Source of the DNA: Flavobacterium potami
GTDB lineage: Bacteria; Bacteroidota; Bacteroidia; Flavobacteriales; Flavobacteriaceae
Direction of reading: 5' to 3'
DNA: 64,000 bases
NCBI RefSeq assembly: GCF_020026915.1
Contig: NZ_JAINUY010000011.1
Coordinates: 52,837-116,836 of the forward strand
Below the pieces are notes generated by a model. That model had not been told where the DNA came from. It worked only from the letters and a program-made list of their open reading frames with translations, and searched no databases. Shown piece after piece: positions 1-7,746 of this stretch (position 1 is its first letter; every line of letters begins with the position of its first letter). The translations under genes were made by a program, and so were the position numbers.

Positions 1-387
1 GGCTTTTATGCTTATCGAGTTATAGTCAGAACCTGAAATAGTATTGAAATCAGTACTTCCATTCATTTGCGAATTGATATTGATTCCGTTCCAAATTACT
101 GCTGTTTGCGAAGAAGTTGTTCCTCTAAAAGAAACGGTAGAAAGCATTCCGCGACCATATTCTTTGAAATATAAAGTAGAGTTAAAGTTCAGTAAATCAG
201 TTAGTAAAGCTTCGTTTTTATTAATAATAGAATCATTAAGTTTCAAAACGGATTGAGAGGTAGAATATTTATTCAGATTTTTGTCAGAAACATAAACTTC
301 CTTTAAACCGATAATAGAATCTTTCTGCGCCCAAGAAATCTGGCACAACAAAAGCAAACAAAAAGCAAATCTTAATTTTATAGTCAT
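1..387 (-). CDS. btuB: TonB-dependent receptor, BtuB-like (N-terminal part, runs off the window)
   Basis: The minus-strand reading frame from the ATG at 387 stays open to the window edge (129 codons). It begins with a Sec signal peptide ending in Ser-Trp-Ala-Gln and continues into a plug-domain-like stretch (LLNFNSTLYFKEYGRG, then SFRGTTSSQTAVIWNG), the usual start of a TonB-dependent outer-membrane receptor. A cobalamin riboswitch lies directly upstream, so the likely ligand is cobalamin or another corrinoid. The beta-barrel is outside the window. Receptor class is well supported by sequence; the BtuB role is inferred from the riboswitch and from the neighbouring cob and btu genes. Confidence 0.85.
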   Translation of the reverse strand, partial: MTIKLRFAFCLLLLCQISWAQKDSIIGLKEVYVSDKNLNKYSTSQSVLKLNDSIINKNEALLTDLLNFNSTLYFKEYGRGMLSTVSFRGTTSSQTAVIWNGININSQMNGSTDFNTISGSDYNSISIKA

Positions 388-427
388 AATTTCTACACTC
401 TTTTTCCCGAGAGCTCGATATTGATTA

Positions 428-600
428 TAAAGGCAGGTCTCCTGGCTTGCGTCTTGTTGTTTACCTTCCCATCGCGCTTAGCGTGACAGTGGTTTGTAGT
501 TAACAACAAGCATTCATTTAGAACTAAGCTTACAGTTGCGGGTACAGCTCAAGAATTTACTTGATTCCCTTTTAATGTGTTAATAAAAACACAACCTTAA
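428..600 (-). promoter_or_regulatory. Cobalamin riboswitch (AdoCbl-type)
   Basis: Read on the minus strand, the region carries the conserved B12 elements in order: an AAAAGGGAA segment, GCTGTACCCGCAACTGTAAG, a CCACTG segment, GGGAAGG, and the B12 box AAGCCAGGAGACCTGCC near 432-448. It lies between its promoter (608-639) and the btuB-like start at 387, so it should turn receptor expression down when cobalamin is abundant. It is downstream of cobC on the same strand, so read-through cob transcripts would also pass through it. Confidence 0.96.
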
Positions 601-607
601 TTTGCTG

Positions 608-639
608 CAAAGATAAAGTTAAAAATATTTATTAATCAA
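608..639 (-). promoter_or_regulatory. Flavobacterial promoter for the riboswitch-btuB transcript
   Basis: On the minus strand TATCTTTG (608-615) matches the Bacteroidota -7 consensus TAnnTTTG, and a TTG (637-639) lies 21 bases upstream as the -33 element. The start would fall just ahead of the riboswitch. Confidence 0.7.
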
Positions 640-683
640 ATTTGTTTTACTTTTAAAGTATAATCGTTAAACTAAACAGGAAT

Positions 684-1217
684 TTATAATTCAATTCTGA
701 TAACTTCACCAAAATCAACTTTATTTTCGAAAGCATCTTTTAATGGCAGTGAACTATAATGACACAATATGCTTCTGATAATTCCGGCATGGGCAACAAT
801 AACAATTGGCTGATTTATATTTTGAATTTTATCTTGTAAAAAAGCAACAACCCTTTCGTGCAATTCGATAAAAGATTCTCCGTTTGAAACTTTGATATTT
901 ACAAAATCTTCCATCCACGGATTGAGCTCTTCTGGCGGAATTTCATTCCAGTTTTTCAATTCCCAATCACCAAAATTCATCTCTTTTAAACGATCGTCTT
1001 CATTATAAGAAATAACGTTTATGTTTTTTTGAATATGTTTGGCTAAAAGAACGCAACGCTTTAAAGGACTAGAAAAAATTACAGCTTCGGCAGGTAGTTG
1101 TGAGATGATTTTATTAAAAACGGCATCAAAAGGTTCTGCAATGTTTACATCCGATTGTCCGTAGCAGATTCCTTTTTCACAGATAGTTTCGGTATGACGT
1201 ACTAGATAAATTTCCAT
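684..1217 (-). CDS. cobC: Histidine phosphatase, probable alpha-ribazole phosphatase
   Basis: A 177-residue protein of the histidine phosphatase superfamily. It has the N-terminal catalytic RHTE motif (residues 7-10), YGQSD, SSPLKRC and a C-terminal HAG motif. In the cobalamin nucleotide-loop pathway CobC removes the phosphate from alpha-ribazole-5'-phosphate or from cobalamin phosphate. The frame extends upstream to 1277, but the family starts at MEIYLVRH, so the ATG at 1217 is chosen. The gene overlaps the end of cobS by 16 bases, which implies translational coupling. The phosphatase family is certain; the ribazole substrate is inferred from the operon. Confidence 0.88.
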   Translation of the reverse strand: MEIYLVRHTETICEKGICYGQSDVNIAEPFDAVFNKIISQLPAEAVIFSSPLKRCVLLAKHIQKNINVISYNEDDRLKEMNFGDWELKNWNEIPPEELNPWMEDFVNIKVSNGESFIELHERVVAFLQDKIQNINQPIVIVAHAGIIRSILCHYSSLPLKDAFENKVDFGEVIRIEL

Positions 1218-1987
1218 AAAAATAAAATGCTTAAATAAAAAACAACTTCGCAAACTTGTTGCGTTGCGCCAAGACAATCGCCCGTGTAACCATCAATCCA
1301 TTTTTGAAAATATCGTGCTAGAAAATATCTCGTTATAAAAACAGGAATTAAAACAAGAAGAAATTTTAATTCAAAACAAGAAAATACAATTAACGGAACT
1401 AAACCGAAAAAGAAAGAGCCAAAAACTTCTTTCCAAGTATATTGTTTTGCAATTGGCTTGCTTTTGCTCGAAGCATCATCACGAGAATATTCATGTGTAA
1501 AAATAATGCTGATTGCCGCTAATCGACTTAATGAATGTGCTGAAATAAATAAAAGAAAAACAGTAAAAATGTTGTTCGTAAAAAGTGAAATAGATTCTGA
1601 AAGCAATTTAAATTTTAATAAAAAAAGCAGAACCAATCCGATTGCTCCATAAGCGCCGATTGCACTGTCTTTCATAATCATTAGAATTTTTTCTTTGGTC
1701 CAACCACCACCAAATCCGTCGCAGACATCTGCGAATCCGTCTTCATGAAAAGCGCCTGTTGTTAAAACAGAAGCAATAATCGCTACTATTACAGCAATTT
1801 CTATAGAAAGGAAAAGTGAAAAAAGGTAGAAAACTAAAAATGAAATACTTCCGACAATCCATCCTATAAAAGGAAAATATCGTGTGGCTTTATTTAGATA
1901 ATCAGGATGATGTGTAATGTTTTTTGGGCATGGAATTCTGGTGTAAAACATTAAACAGGTAAAGAAGATGTGGAGCTCTTTTTTCAT
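1202..1987 (-). CDS. cobS: Adenosylcobinamide-GDP ribazoletransferase (cobalamin synthase)
   Basis: A 261-residue polytopic membrane protein. It joins adenosylcobinamide-GDP to alpha-ribazole (or its phosphate), the last assembly step for cobalamin, at the inner membrane. The family signature is clear: HEDGFADVCDGFGGG around residues 81-95, then IMKDSAIGAYG, with several hydrophobic segments after it. The C-terminal motif GDCLGATQQ is also typical. Length is close to the family norm. It lies between bluB-cobT and cobC on the same strand. Confidence 0.95.
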   Translation of the reverse strand: MKKELHIFFTCLMFYTRIPCPKNITHHPDYLNKATRYFPFIGWIVGSISFLVFYLFSLFLSIEIAVIVAIIASVLTTGAFHEDGFADVCDGFGGGWTKEKILMIMKDSAIGAYGAIGLVLLFLLKFKLLSESISLFTNNIFTVFLLFISAHSLSRLAAISIIFTHEYSRDDASSKSKPIAKQYTWKEVFGSFFFGLVPLIVFSCFELKFLLVLIPVFITRYFLARYFQKWIDGYTGDCLGATQQVCEVVFYLSILFLWKFI

Positions 1988-2044
1988 TTAAAAGATTAAT
2001 AATTACGATTTTTAGAGTTTGTAAACTGAGACCGAGACTGAAAA

Positions 2045-3724
2045 CTATTTACGACTTATTCCCGCGCTTTCAAAACTTGCCATTTCATTCAAAAATGCTT
2101 CGGCCGATTTCAAAATAGGAAAAGCAACCGCACAGCCCGTTCCTTCGCCCAAGCGCAAATCCAGATTTAAAATTGGTTTTGCATTCAGATAATTTAGCAA
2201 TTTTAAATGTGCTTTTTCGGCAGAACAATGGCAGAAAACTGCATTTTGTTTGATGTTCGGGTTTAATTTAGAAGAAATTAGAAAAGCAACTGTACAAATA
2301 AAACCATCCACTAAAATCAACATTTTGTTTTCGAAAGCTTCAAGCATTGCGCCAGACATTTGAAGGATTTCGAAACCTCCAAAATAAGAAAGCTGCGACA
2401 TCAAATCGGCTTGACCGGAATAACTATCAATTGCTTTTTTGAGAATGTTTTGTTTTTGAATTAATCTCTCATCTGAAACTCCCGTTCCTTTTCCGACACA
2501 TTCTTCAATAGAAAAACCTGTTAAAAGGCTCATTAAAACAGAAGCTGTAGAAGTATTTCCAATTCCCATCTCACCAAAACCGATACAATTTGAACCCAAT
2601 TTTGCAATATTTTCGACAATCGATTTGCCTTTGTCGAAACACAATTGAACTTCAGTTTCGCTCATTGCAGGAACATGAAGGAAAGATTGGGTTCCTTTGG
2701 CAATTTTGGCATCAATTAATTTAGTGTTTGTTGGAAAATCGTAATTAACTCCAGCATCAACTATTTCTAATTCAATATTATGTTGTTTGCAGAAAACATT
2801 GATTGCTGCTCCACCTTCCAGAAAATTAGTCACCATTTGGCGTGTAACATCTTGAGGATAATCACTTACTCCGTGATTCGCAATTCCGTGATCTGCAGCA
2901 AAAACTATTATAGTGGGTTTTGTGATTTTCGGATTTAAGTTTTCGAAAACAGTAGACATTTGAAAAGCCAATGTTTCTAAAGTTCCCAAAGAACCAACTG
3001 GTTTTGTTTTAGAATCTATTTTTTCCTGTAAAAGCGTTTCGAAATCAGGTCTGTTTTCTGTTTTCTGATTTGATTTTACATCGAAATCAATATTATTGAT
3101 TTTACGAATTTCGTTTATTTCCGTACAAATCGGTGCTTCAGATTTTTTTTTCCAATGCAATTGCTGCAACATGGGCTGATTGTTATAATTGGTTGCAGGT
3201 TTTCCGATGCAGAAATAACCAAGAGGTTCAATGTTTTCAGGTAAATCGAGGATTTTTTTAAACTCGTAATAATTCAGAATTGAAACCCATCCCATTCCAT
3301 AACCTTGTTCCGTAAGCGAAAGCCAGATATTTTGCGCTGCACAAACCGAACTAAATTTCACCGCTTCATTACTTCCGATTGTGCCAATTGTAAACTGATT
3401 CAGTACAGATCGGTCGTAAGCAATAATAAGTCCGATTGGAGCTTCTTCTATTGCCTCAAGTTTTAAAGATCTGTACAGCTCTTTTTGTTCCAGATTATCC
3501 GTTAGTTCTTCAGCTTTTTTATTGTAATCTAAAAAGAGCATTTTGATCGAACTTTTAACTTCATCTGATTTAATGAGGTAATATCTTGTCGCATCGGTCA
3601 ATCCGACAGAAGGTGCCCAATGTCCAGCTTGTAGTGCTTTTTGAATTACTTCATCTGGAACTTCATCGCAGGTAAAATGTCTTGTGTCGCGTCGGGATTT
3701 TAATATATCGTCTAAATGGCTCAT
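2045..3724 (-). CDS. BluB-CobT fusion: 5,6-dimethylbenzimidazole synthase / DMB phosphoribosyltransferase
   Basis: A 559-residue two-domain protein. Residues 1 to about 215 resemble BluB, a nitroreductase-fold enzyme that makes 5,6-dimethylbenzimidazole from reduced FMN and oxygen (RRDTRHF, HWAPSVGL, GYGMGWVSIL). From about residue 225 the protein is CobT, which makes alpha-ribazole-5'-phosphate from DMB and nicotinate mononucleotide (KPVGSLGTLE, FAADHGIANHGVS, GFGEMGIGNTSTAS, and RLGEGTGCAVA with the catalytic Glu). The frame opens at 3751, but ATG 3724 (MSHLDDILKSRRD) fits the BluB start better. The fusion would hand DMB straight to the transferase. No frameshift is seen at the junction. 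Confidence 0.93.
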   Translation of the reverse strand: MSHLDDILKSRRDTRHFTCDEVPDEVIQKALQAGHWAPSVGLTDATRYYLIKSDEVKSSIKMLFLDYNKKAEELTDNLEQKELYRSLKLEAIEEAPIGLIIAYDRSVLNQFTIGTIGSNEAVKFSSVCAAQNIWLSLTEQGYGMGWVSILNYYEFKKILDLPENIEPLGYFCIGKPATNYNNQPMLQQLHWKKKSEAPICTEINEIRKINNIDFDVKSNQKTENRPDFETLLQEKIDSKTKPVGSLGTLETLAFQMSTVFENLNPKITKPTIIVFAADHGIANHGVSDYPQDVTRQMVTNFLEGGAAINVFCKQHNIELEIVDAGVNYDFPTNTKLIDAKIAKGTQSFLHVPAMSETEVQLCFDKGKSIVENIAKLGSNCIGFGEMGIGNTSTASVLMSLLTGFSIEECVGKGTGVSDERLIQKQNILKKAIDSYSGQADLMSQLSYFGGFEILQMSGAMLEAFENKMLILVDGFICTVAFLISSKLNPNIKQNAVFCHCSAEKAHLKLLNYLNAKPILNLDLRLGEGTGCAVAFPILKSAEAFLNEMASFESAGISRK

Positions 3725-3731
3725 TTTCAGA

Positions 3732-3892
3732 AAAATCAATATCAATTTCAAAAATCAATATTAATTTGATTCTCAAAATCCTTTAATTCTTGTAAAGTTA
3801 AAGTATTCGCTCTGGAATCAGAATTATTTATTAAAGAAAAAAAGAACTAAAAGAGAATATTGATTTTTGAGATTGTGATTGAAATTGATTTT
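3732..3892. repeat. Long imperfect inverted repeat between cobU and bluB-cobT
   Basis: The left arm (about 3732-3780, containing aatcaatattaatttgatt) is an imperfect reverse complement of the right arm (about 3853-3892, containing gaatattgatttttgag). The arms are AT-rich and separated by roughly 70 bases. The hairpin fills nearly all of the spacer between two genes of one operon. It may be an intergenic repeat of the same general kind as others in this window. Confidence 0.55.
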
Positions 3893-4402
3893 TCACCCCT
3901 TTATTTTTACTGCAATTCCAGAAACCATTAAAACAACCTGATCGGCATTTTCAGCAAGAAACTGATTCATCCAGCCTTGCAATTCAACAAATTTTCTGCC
4001 AATGTGCGTTTCGGCATGAACACCCATTCCGATTTCGTTTGTTACAATGATTATGTTGGAATTTTTCTGTTGAGAAATGGCTAGAAATTCTTTTTTGGCT
4101 TCTTCTAAACTTAAAGCGACATCGTTTTTATGATCCACAAAAAAGTTGGTAAGCCAAAGCGTTACGCAATCAATTAAAGCCGTTTTTCCGGAAAAATCAA
4201 TTTTACTTAAATACTTTTCTTCTTCGATGTTTGTCCAACGTTCATCTCTTTCTTGTTGATGGCGATCGATTCTGGTTTGAAAATCTGAATCCCATTTTCG
4301 TGCAGTTGCGACATACAACGGAGAATCAGAAAGTTGTAAAGCTAGTTTCTGAGCATAACCGCTTTTTCCAGAGCGTTCACCGCCGGTTACTAAATAAATC
4401 AT
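3893..4402 (-). CDS. cobU: Adenosylcobinamide kinase / adenosylcobinamide-phosphate guanylyltransferase
   Basis: A 169-residue bifunctional enzyme that phosphorylates adenosylcobinamide and then transfers GMP to give AdoCbi-GDP, the substrate of CobS. The P-loop GGERSGKS is at residues 7-14. VATARKWD, a DRHQQERD segment holding the nucleotide-accepting His, DCVTLWLTN and TNEIGMGVHAE are all family motifs. Length is normal. It is the first cob gene on the minus strand, and its spacer to bluB-cobT is occupied by an inverted repeat. Confidence 0.95.
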   Translation of the reverse strand: MIYLVTGGERSGKSGYAQKLALQLSDSPLYVATARKWDSDFQTRIDRHQQERDERWTNIEEEKYLSKIDFSGKTALIDCVTLWLTNFFVDHKNDVALSLEEAKKEFLAISQQKNSNIIIVTNEIGMGVHAETHIGRKFVELQGWMNQFLAENADQVVLMVSGIAVKIKG

Positions 4403-4469
4403 TTTTGATTTGGTTATAAATTATGCTTGCCAAGTTAATAATTAACAACTAACAATTTATAATTAACAA

Positions 4470-4832
4470 TTAATAAGGGCAATGTCGGCAGTCATTTCCG
4501 CAGCAAGTTCCTCGTTTGAGATGAAACCAAGGTTTGAAAACATAATTGCCATCTTCAAGATAATAATCGATTCCTTCAATTAATTTTTCTGTTTTGGGTA
4601 AAGATTGTGCTTTGTTTTGAAGTGCTCGTTCTGGTGTTAGAGTTTCTATGTACGCTTCGATTTTATCTTCGCAAGCTTCTTTGAAACAAACTGGACAGAG
4701 ACAGTCGCCGCCTTCAGAAAGATTGAAGATTGGCGGATAGTCATTACACCAGCATTTATTTTCTACAGATATATCTCCACAGCTGAATTCAGAATCACAG
4801 CTTGAGCAAATTTTCATTTTTGTGGTATTCAT
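4470..4832 (-). CDS. Cysteine-rich CWC-type protein with DUF5522-like C-terminus
   Basis: A 120-residue protein with two Cys-rich parts. The N-terminal half has CSSCDSEFSCG followed by WCNDYPP and CLCPVCFKEAC, a metal-binding pattern of the CWC family. The C-terminal half ends in GTCCGNDCRHCPY, a Cys-dense tail of the DUF5522 type. ATG 4832 is preferred over 4847. Function is unknown; zinc or iron binding is a fair guess from the Cys pairs. It sits between cobU and the divergent btuF gene. Confidence 0.8.
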   Translation of the reverse strand: MNTTKMKICSSCDSEFSCGDISVENKCWCNDYPPIFNLSEGGDCLCPVCFKEACEDKIEAYIETLTPERALQNKAQSLPKTEKLIEGIDYYLEDGNYVFKPWFHLKRGTCCGNDCRHCPY

Positions 4833-4897
4833 GTTGTAAAGATACAATTGTTTAAATTTGTAAGAATAAAGGTAAACAAAAAAAATATAAAATACTT

Positions 4898-4905
4898 TAC
4901 CTTTG
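4898..4905 (+). promoter_or_regulatory. Promoter -7 box for btuF
   Basis: TACCTTTG matches TAnnTTTG and lies 21 bases ahead of the ATG at 4926. No clear TTG is seen at the expected -33 position. Confidence 0.45.
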
Positions 4906-4925
4906 TTCCAACCAAAACCGAAACC

Positions 4926-6068
4926 ATGAGAGATTTATTCCCTAAAATGATTTTTACAGCAGCGTTTTTTATTCTTGTCGGATGTAAGAAGAATGAAAAA
5001 GTAGAAGCTGTAAAAGTAGAAAATGCCCAAAATAGTATCGAATATGCATCAGGACTTTCAATCGTAAAATATGACGATTATTCAGTTGTAACTGTTTCAA
5101 ATCCATGGCCTAATGCAGATAAAGATTTCAAATATATTTTAAAGGAAAAAGAAGCAAAAGTACCGGATAGTCTTCAATCTTATACTACAATTCAGGTTCC
5201 GTTGGAGTCTGTTGTGGTAACTTCAACAACTAACATTCCGTTTTTGGAAATGCTTGAGGTAGAAAATAAATTAGTCGGTTTTCCTCATACGGATTATATT
5301 TCTTCAGAAAAAACCCGAGCATTGATTGACAAAGGTTCTGTGAAAAACGTTGGACAAAATGAAAAACTGAACATAGAACAATTAATAGAATTAGCACCAA
5401 ATCTAATTGTGACTTTTGGTGTTGACAATAATAATCCGATGTTGGATAATCTGAAAAAAAGTGGTTTAAATGTTTTAATTCAAGGCGATTGGATGGAGCA
5501 ATCTCCACTTGGAAAAGCAGAATGGATCAAACTTTATGGTGCTTTATTTGGTAAAGAAGATAAAGCAAAAGAACTTTTTGATAAAATTGTAGAAAGTTAT
5601 AACCAAGCAAAAAAATTAGTTGCAGATAAACCTGCAACCTCAAAAGTATTGTATGGTTCAATGTACGAAGATGTTTGGTACGTTGCCAAAGGAAACAGCT
5701 GGGTTGCTCAGTTTATGAAAGATGCTCAAGCCACTTATCTATGGGCAGATTTAAATGGAAGTGGAAGTGAAGGCTTATCTTTTGAAAAAGTTTTAGATAA
5801 AGCAAAAACGGCAAATGTCTGGATTGCTTCAGGTTCATTTAAAAGTTTAGATGAATTGCAAAAAGCGAATCCGCATTATGGAGAATTTGATGCTTTCAAA
5901 AATAAAATGGTTTACAATTTTGAAGGAAAAGTGGGCGCAACCGGAGGAACTGTTTATTATGAATTGGCGCCAAGCCGTCCAGATTTAGTGTTGAAAGATT
6001 ATATCAAGATTTTTCATCCAGATTTATTGTCAAGTTACGAATTTACTTTTGCATCAAAACTGAATTAA
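4926..6068 (+). CDS. btuF: Corrinoid/metallophore ABC transporter substrate-binding lipoprotein
   Basis: A 380-residue lipoprotein whose signal sequence ends in the lipobox LVGC followed by KKNEK. The body is a periplasmic-binding fold of the BtuF/FhuD class: VVTSTTNIPFLEMLEVENKLVG, then LNIEQLIELAPNLIVTFG. It would bind a corrinoid and pass it to the permease encoded 1 base downstream. ATG 4926 is chosen because it opens directly onto the signal peptide; the longer frame from 4848 would run through the promoter. The fold also serves iron-siderophore uptake, so the ligand is inferred from neighbours. Confidence 0.87.
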   Translation: MRDLFPKMIFTAAFFILVGCKKNEKVEAVKVENAQNSIEYASGLSIVKYDDYSVVTVSNPWPNADKDFKYILKEKEAKVPDSLQSYTTIQVPLESVVVTSTTNIPFLEMLEVENKLVGFPHTDYISSEKTRALIDKGSVKNVGQNEKLNIEQLIELAPNLIVTFGVDNNNPMLDNLKKSGLNVLIQGDWMEQSPLGKAEWIKLYGALFGKEDKAKELFDKIVESYNQAKKLVADKPATSKVLYGSMYEDVWYVAKGNSWVAQFMKDAQATYLWADLNGSGSEGLSFEKVLDKAKTANVWIASGSFKSLDELQKANPHYGEFDAFKNKMVYNFEGKVGATGGTVYYELAPSRPDLVLKDYIKIFHPDLLSSYEFTFASKLN

Positions 6069-6069
6069 T

Positions 6070-7098
6070 TTGGCGAATAAAAAACGAAATACCATTTTAT
6101 TTGTTGTTTTGACTTTGGGTCTTTTATTAATGTTTTTTGCAAGCATTAGTTTGGGATCTGTTACTATTCCGTTAAAAGATGTTGTGGCGAGTTTAACCGG
6201 AAGTCATGCAACAAAATCTACTTGGGAATATATTATTGTCAATTATCGTTTGCCGAAAGCAATTACGGCTGTTCTGGTTGGAAGCGGATTATCAATCAGT
6301 GGGCTTCTAATGCAGACTTTATTCCGAAATCCGTTGGCAGGACCTTACGTTTTGGGATTAAGTTCGGGGGCAAGTCTTGGAGTGGCTTTTGTGATTCTGG
6401 GAGCGGGATTTCTACCTTCTTTTTTAAGTGTAATTGCATTATCTTCTTACGGAATTGTTCTGGCGTCTACTTTAGGAAGCACATTAGTTTTATTGTTGGT
6501 GTTAATAGTTTCACAAAGATTGAGAGATACCATGGCAATCTTAATTGTCGGATTAATGTTCGGAAGTTTCACAACGGCGATTGTCAGTGTTTTAACTTAT
6601 TTCAGTACCGCAGAACAACTCCAAAAATTTACTTTCTGGTCAATGGGAAGTTTAGGAAATCTTTCTTGGTCGACAATCGGGATTTTGACTTTTTGCGTTG
6701 GAGTTGGATTGCTTTTGAGCGCCAAAAGCATAAAGCCTTTGAATGCTCTATTGCTTGGAGAAAACTACGCCAAAAGCTTGGGGTTGAATTTTAAACAAGC
6801 AAGATTAGTCATCATATTTGCAACAAGTATTTTATCGGGAGCGATTACAGCGTTTGCAGGACCAATTGCATTTATTGGCTTAGCGGTGCCACATATTGCA
6901 AAATTGACTTTTCAAACTAGTAATCATACCATTTTGTTTTGGAGCACTTTATTTTTTGGCTCTATAATAATGTTGTTTTGTGATATTGTTTCGCAAATGC
7001 CAGGATTGGATGTTACGCTTCCAATAAACGCGATTACGTCTATAATTGGTGCGCCGGTTGTAATTTGGTTATTAGTGAGGAAAAGAAATTTTCAGTAA
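6070..7098 (+). CDS. btuC: FecCD/BtuC-family ABC transporter permease
   Basis: A 342-residue inner-membrane permease with about ten hydrophobic segments. Family motifs include YRLPKAITAVLVGSGLSISG, LMQTLFRNPLAGPYVLG and, near the C-terminus, GPIAFIGLAVPHIAK. It starts at TTG 6070, one base after the btuF stop, which implies translational coupling. It should form the channel of the BtuFCD importer. The matching ATPase gene is displaced about 650 bases downstream by an inserted repeat-bounded element. Confidence 0.93.
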   Translation: MANKKRNTILFVVLTLGLLLMFFASISLGSVTIPLKDVVASLTGSHATKSTWEYIIVNYRLPKAITAVLVGSGLSISGLLMQTLFRNPLAGPYVLGLSSGASLGVAFVILGAGFLPSFLSVIALSSYGIVLASTLGSTLVLLLVLIVSQRLRDTMAILIVGLMFGSFTTAIVSVLTYFSTAEQLQKFTFWSMGSLGNLSWSTIGILTFCVGVGLLLSAKSIKPLNALLLGENYAKSLGLNFKQARLVIIFATSILSGAITAFAGPIAFIGLAVPHIAKLTFQTSNHTILFWSTLFFGSIIMLFCDIVSQMPGLDVTLPINAITSIIGAPVVIWLLVRKRNFQ

Positions 7099-7126
7099 AA
7101 TATTACAAAAATATTATCTTTAATTT

Positions 7127-7733
7127 TTTAAACACATAGAGACATAGTTTTAGAAATCGATTAGAGGCGTTTCACTTTACTTAAATAAACATAGCCTTTG
7201 TGAAAACATAGCTTGTCTCCAAAAATTAGGATAATGATTACGCAGAAATATTTAGATGAGTTGACTTTTGATGTATTAGGTGCCTGTATTGAAGTACATA
7301 AAGCAATGGGTAGAGGACTATTGGAAAGTATATATCATGAATGTCTAAAAGAAGAATTGAGATATCGTAAGATAAGTTTTTTTACAGAATTGAATGTACC
7401 GTTAGTTTATAGAAATAAAGAATTAGTTGCAAATTTAAAATGCGACCTGCTTATTGAAAATTGTTTAGTTGTTGAATTGAAAGCCGCTTTAGAAACAACT
7501 CCAATACACGAAGCACAGTTAATGACCTATATGAAACTTTTAAAAGCACCAAAAGGCATTCTTGTTAATTTTAACTGTTTCAATATTTTTAAAGAAGGTC
7601 AAAAAACTTTTGTAAATGAATATTTTAAATTACTTCCAAAAGTATAAGTTCAAAGCTATGTGTTAATTTACTAGTAAATTTTCAAATAAACTCTCAGTAA
7701 TAAAGGAAAAGCCTATGTTTCTATGTGTTTAAA
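7127..7733. mobile_element. Repeat-bounded element carrying a GxxExxY gene, inserted between btuC and btuD
   Basis: The left end (7127-7147, tttaaacacatagagacata) is an imperfect inverted repeat of the right end (7713-7733, ctatgtttctatgtgttta). Inside the left arm is ggcgtttcact, shared with the short copies at 21151, 28014 and 29240. The short copies have a perfect central palindrome acacatagctatgtgt. Here that palindrome is split: the left half ends acatagct at 7207-7214 and the right half resumes agctatgtgtta at 7654-7665, with the GxxExxY gene between. The element leaves only short spacers to btuC (28 bases) and btuD (13 bases). Mobility is inferred from copy number and structure. Confidence 0.72.
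7234..7647 (+). CDS. GxxExxY protein (PD-(D/E)XK nuclease-like)
   Basis: A 137-residue protein with the family motif Gly28-Leu-Leu-Glu31-Ser-Ile-Tyr34. A nuclease-like pattern follows: Asp71 in CDLLI, then Glu81-Leu-Lys83. That arrangement fits the PDDEXK_3/GxxExxY family, whose cellular role is not established. The frame also opens at TTG 7213, but ATG 7234 is the better start. It lies wholly within a repeat-bounded element and is co-directional with btuC and btuD. It is not expected to take part in B12 uptake. It could be the enzyme that mobilises the repeat, or a passenger. Confidence 0.85.
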   Translation: MITQKYLDELTFDVLGACIEVHKAMGRGLLESIYHECLKEELRYRKISFFTELNVPLVYRNKELVANLKCDLLIENCLVVELKAALETTPIHEAQLMTYMKLLKAPKGILVNFNCFNIFKEGQKTFVNEYFKLLPKV

Positions 7734-7746
7734 AATCAACTAAAAA

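Noticed and set aside
684..1277. Longer cobC start at 1277
   Set aside because: The extra 20 residues lie inside cobS and precede the family's universal start (MEIYLVRH).
6222..6794. A 190-codon frame inside btuC
   Set aside because: It lies wholly within btuC in another phase; its Cys/Phe-rich text is a shadow of the membrane helices.
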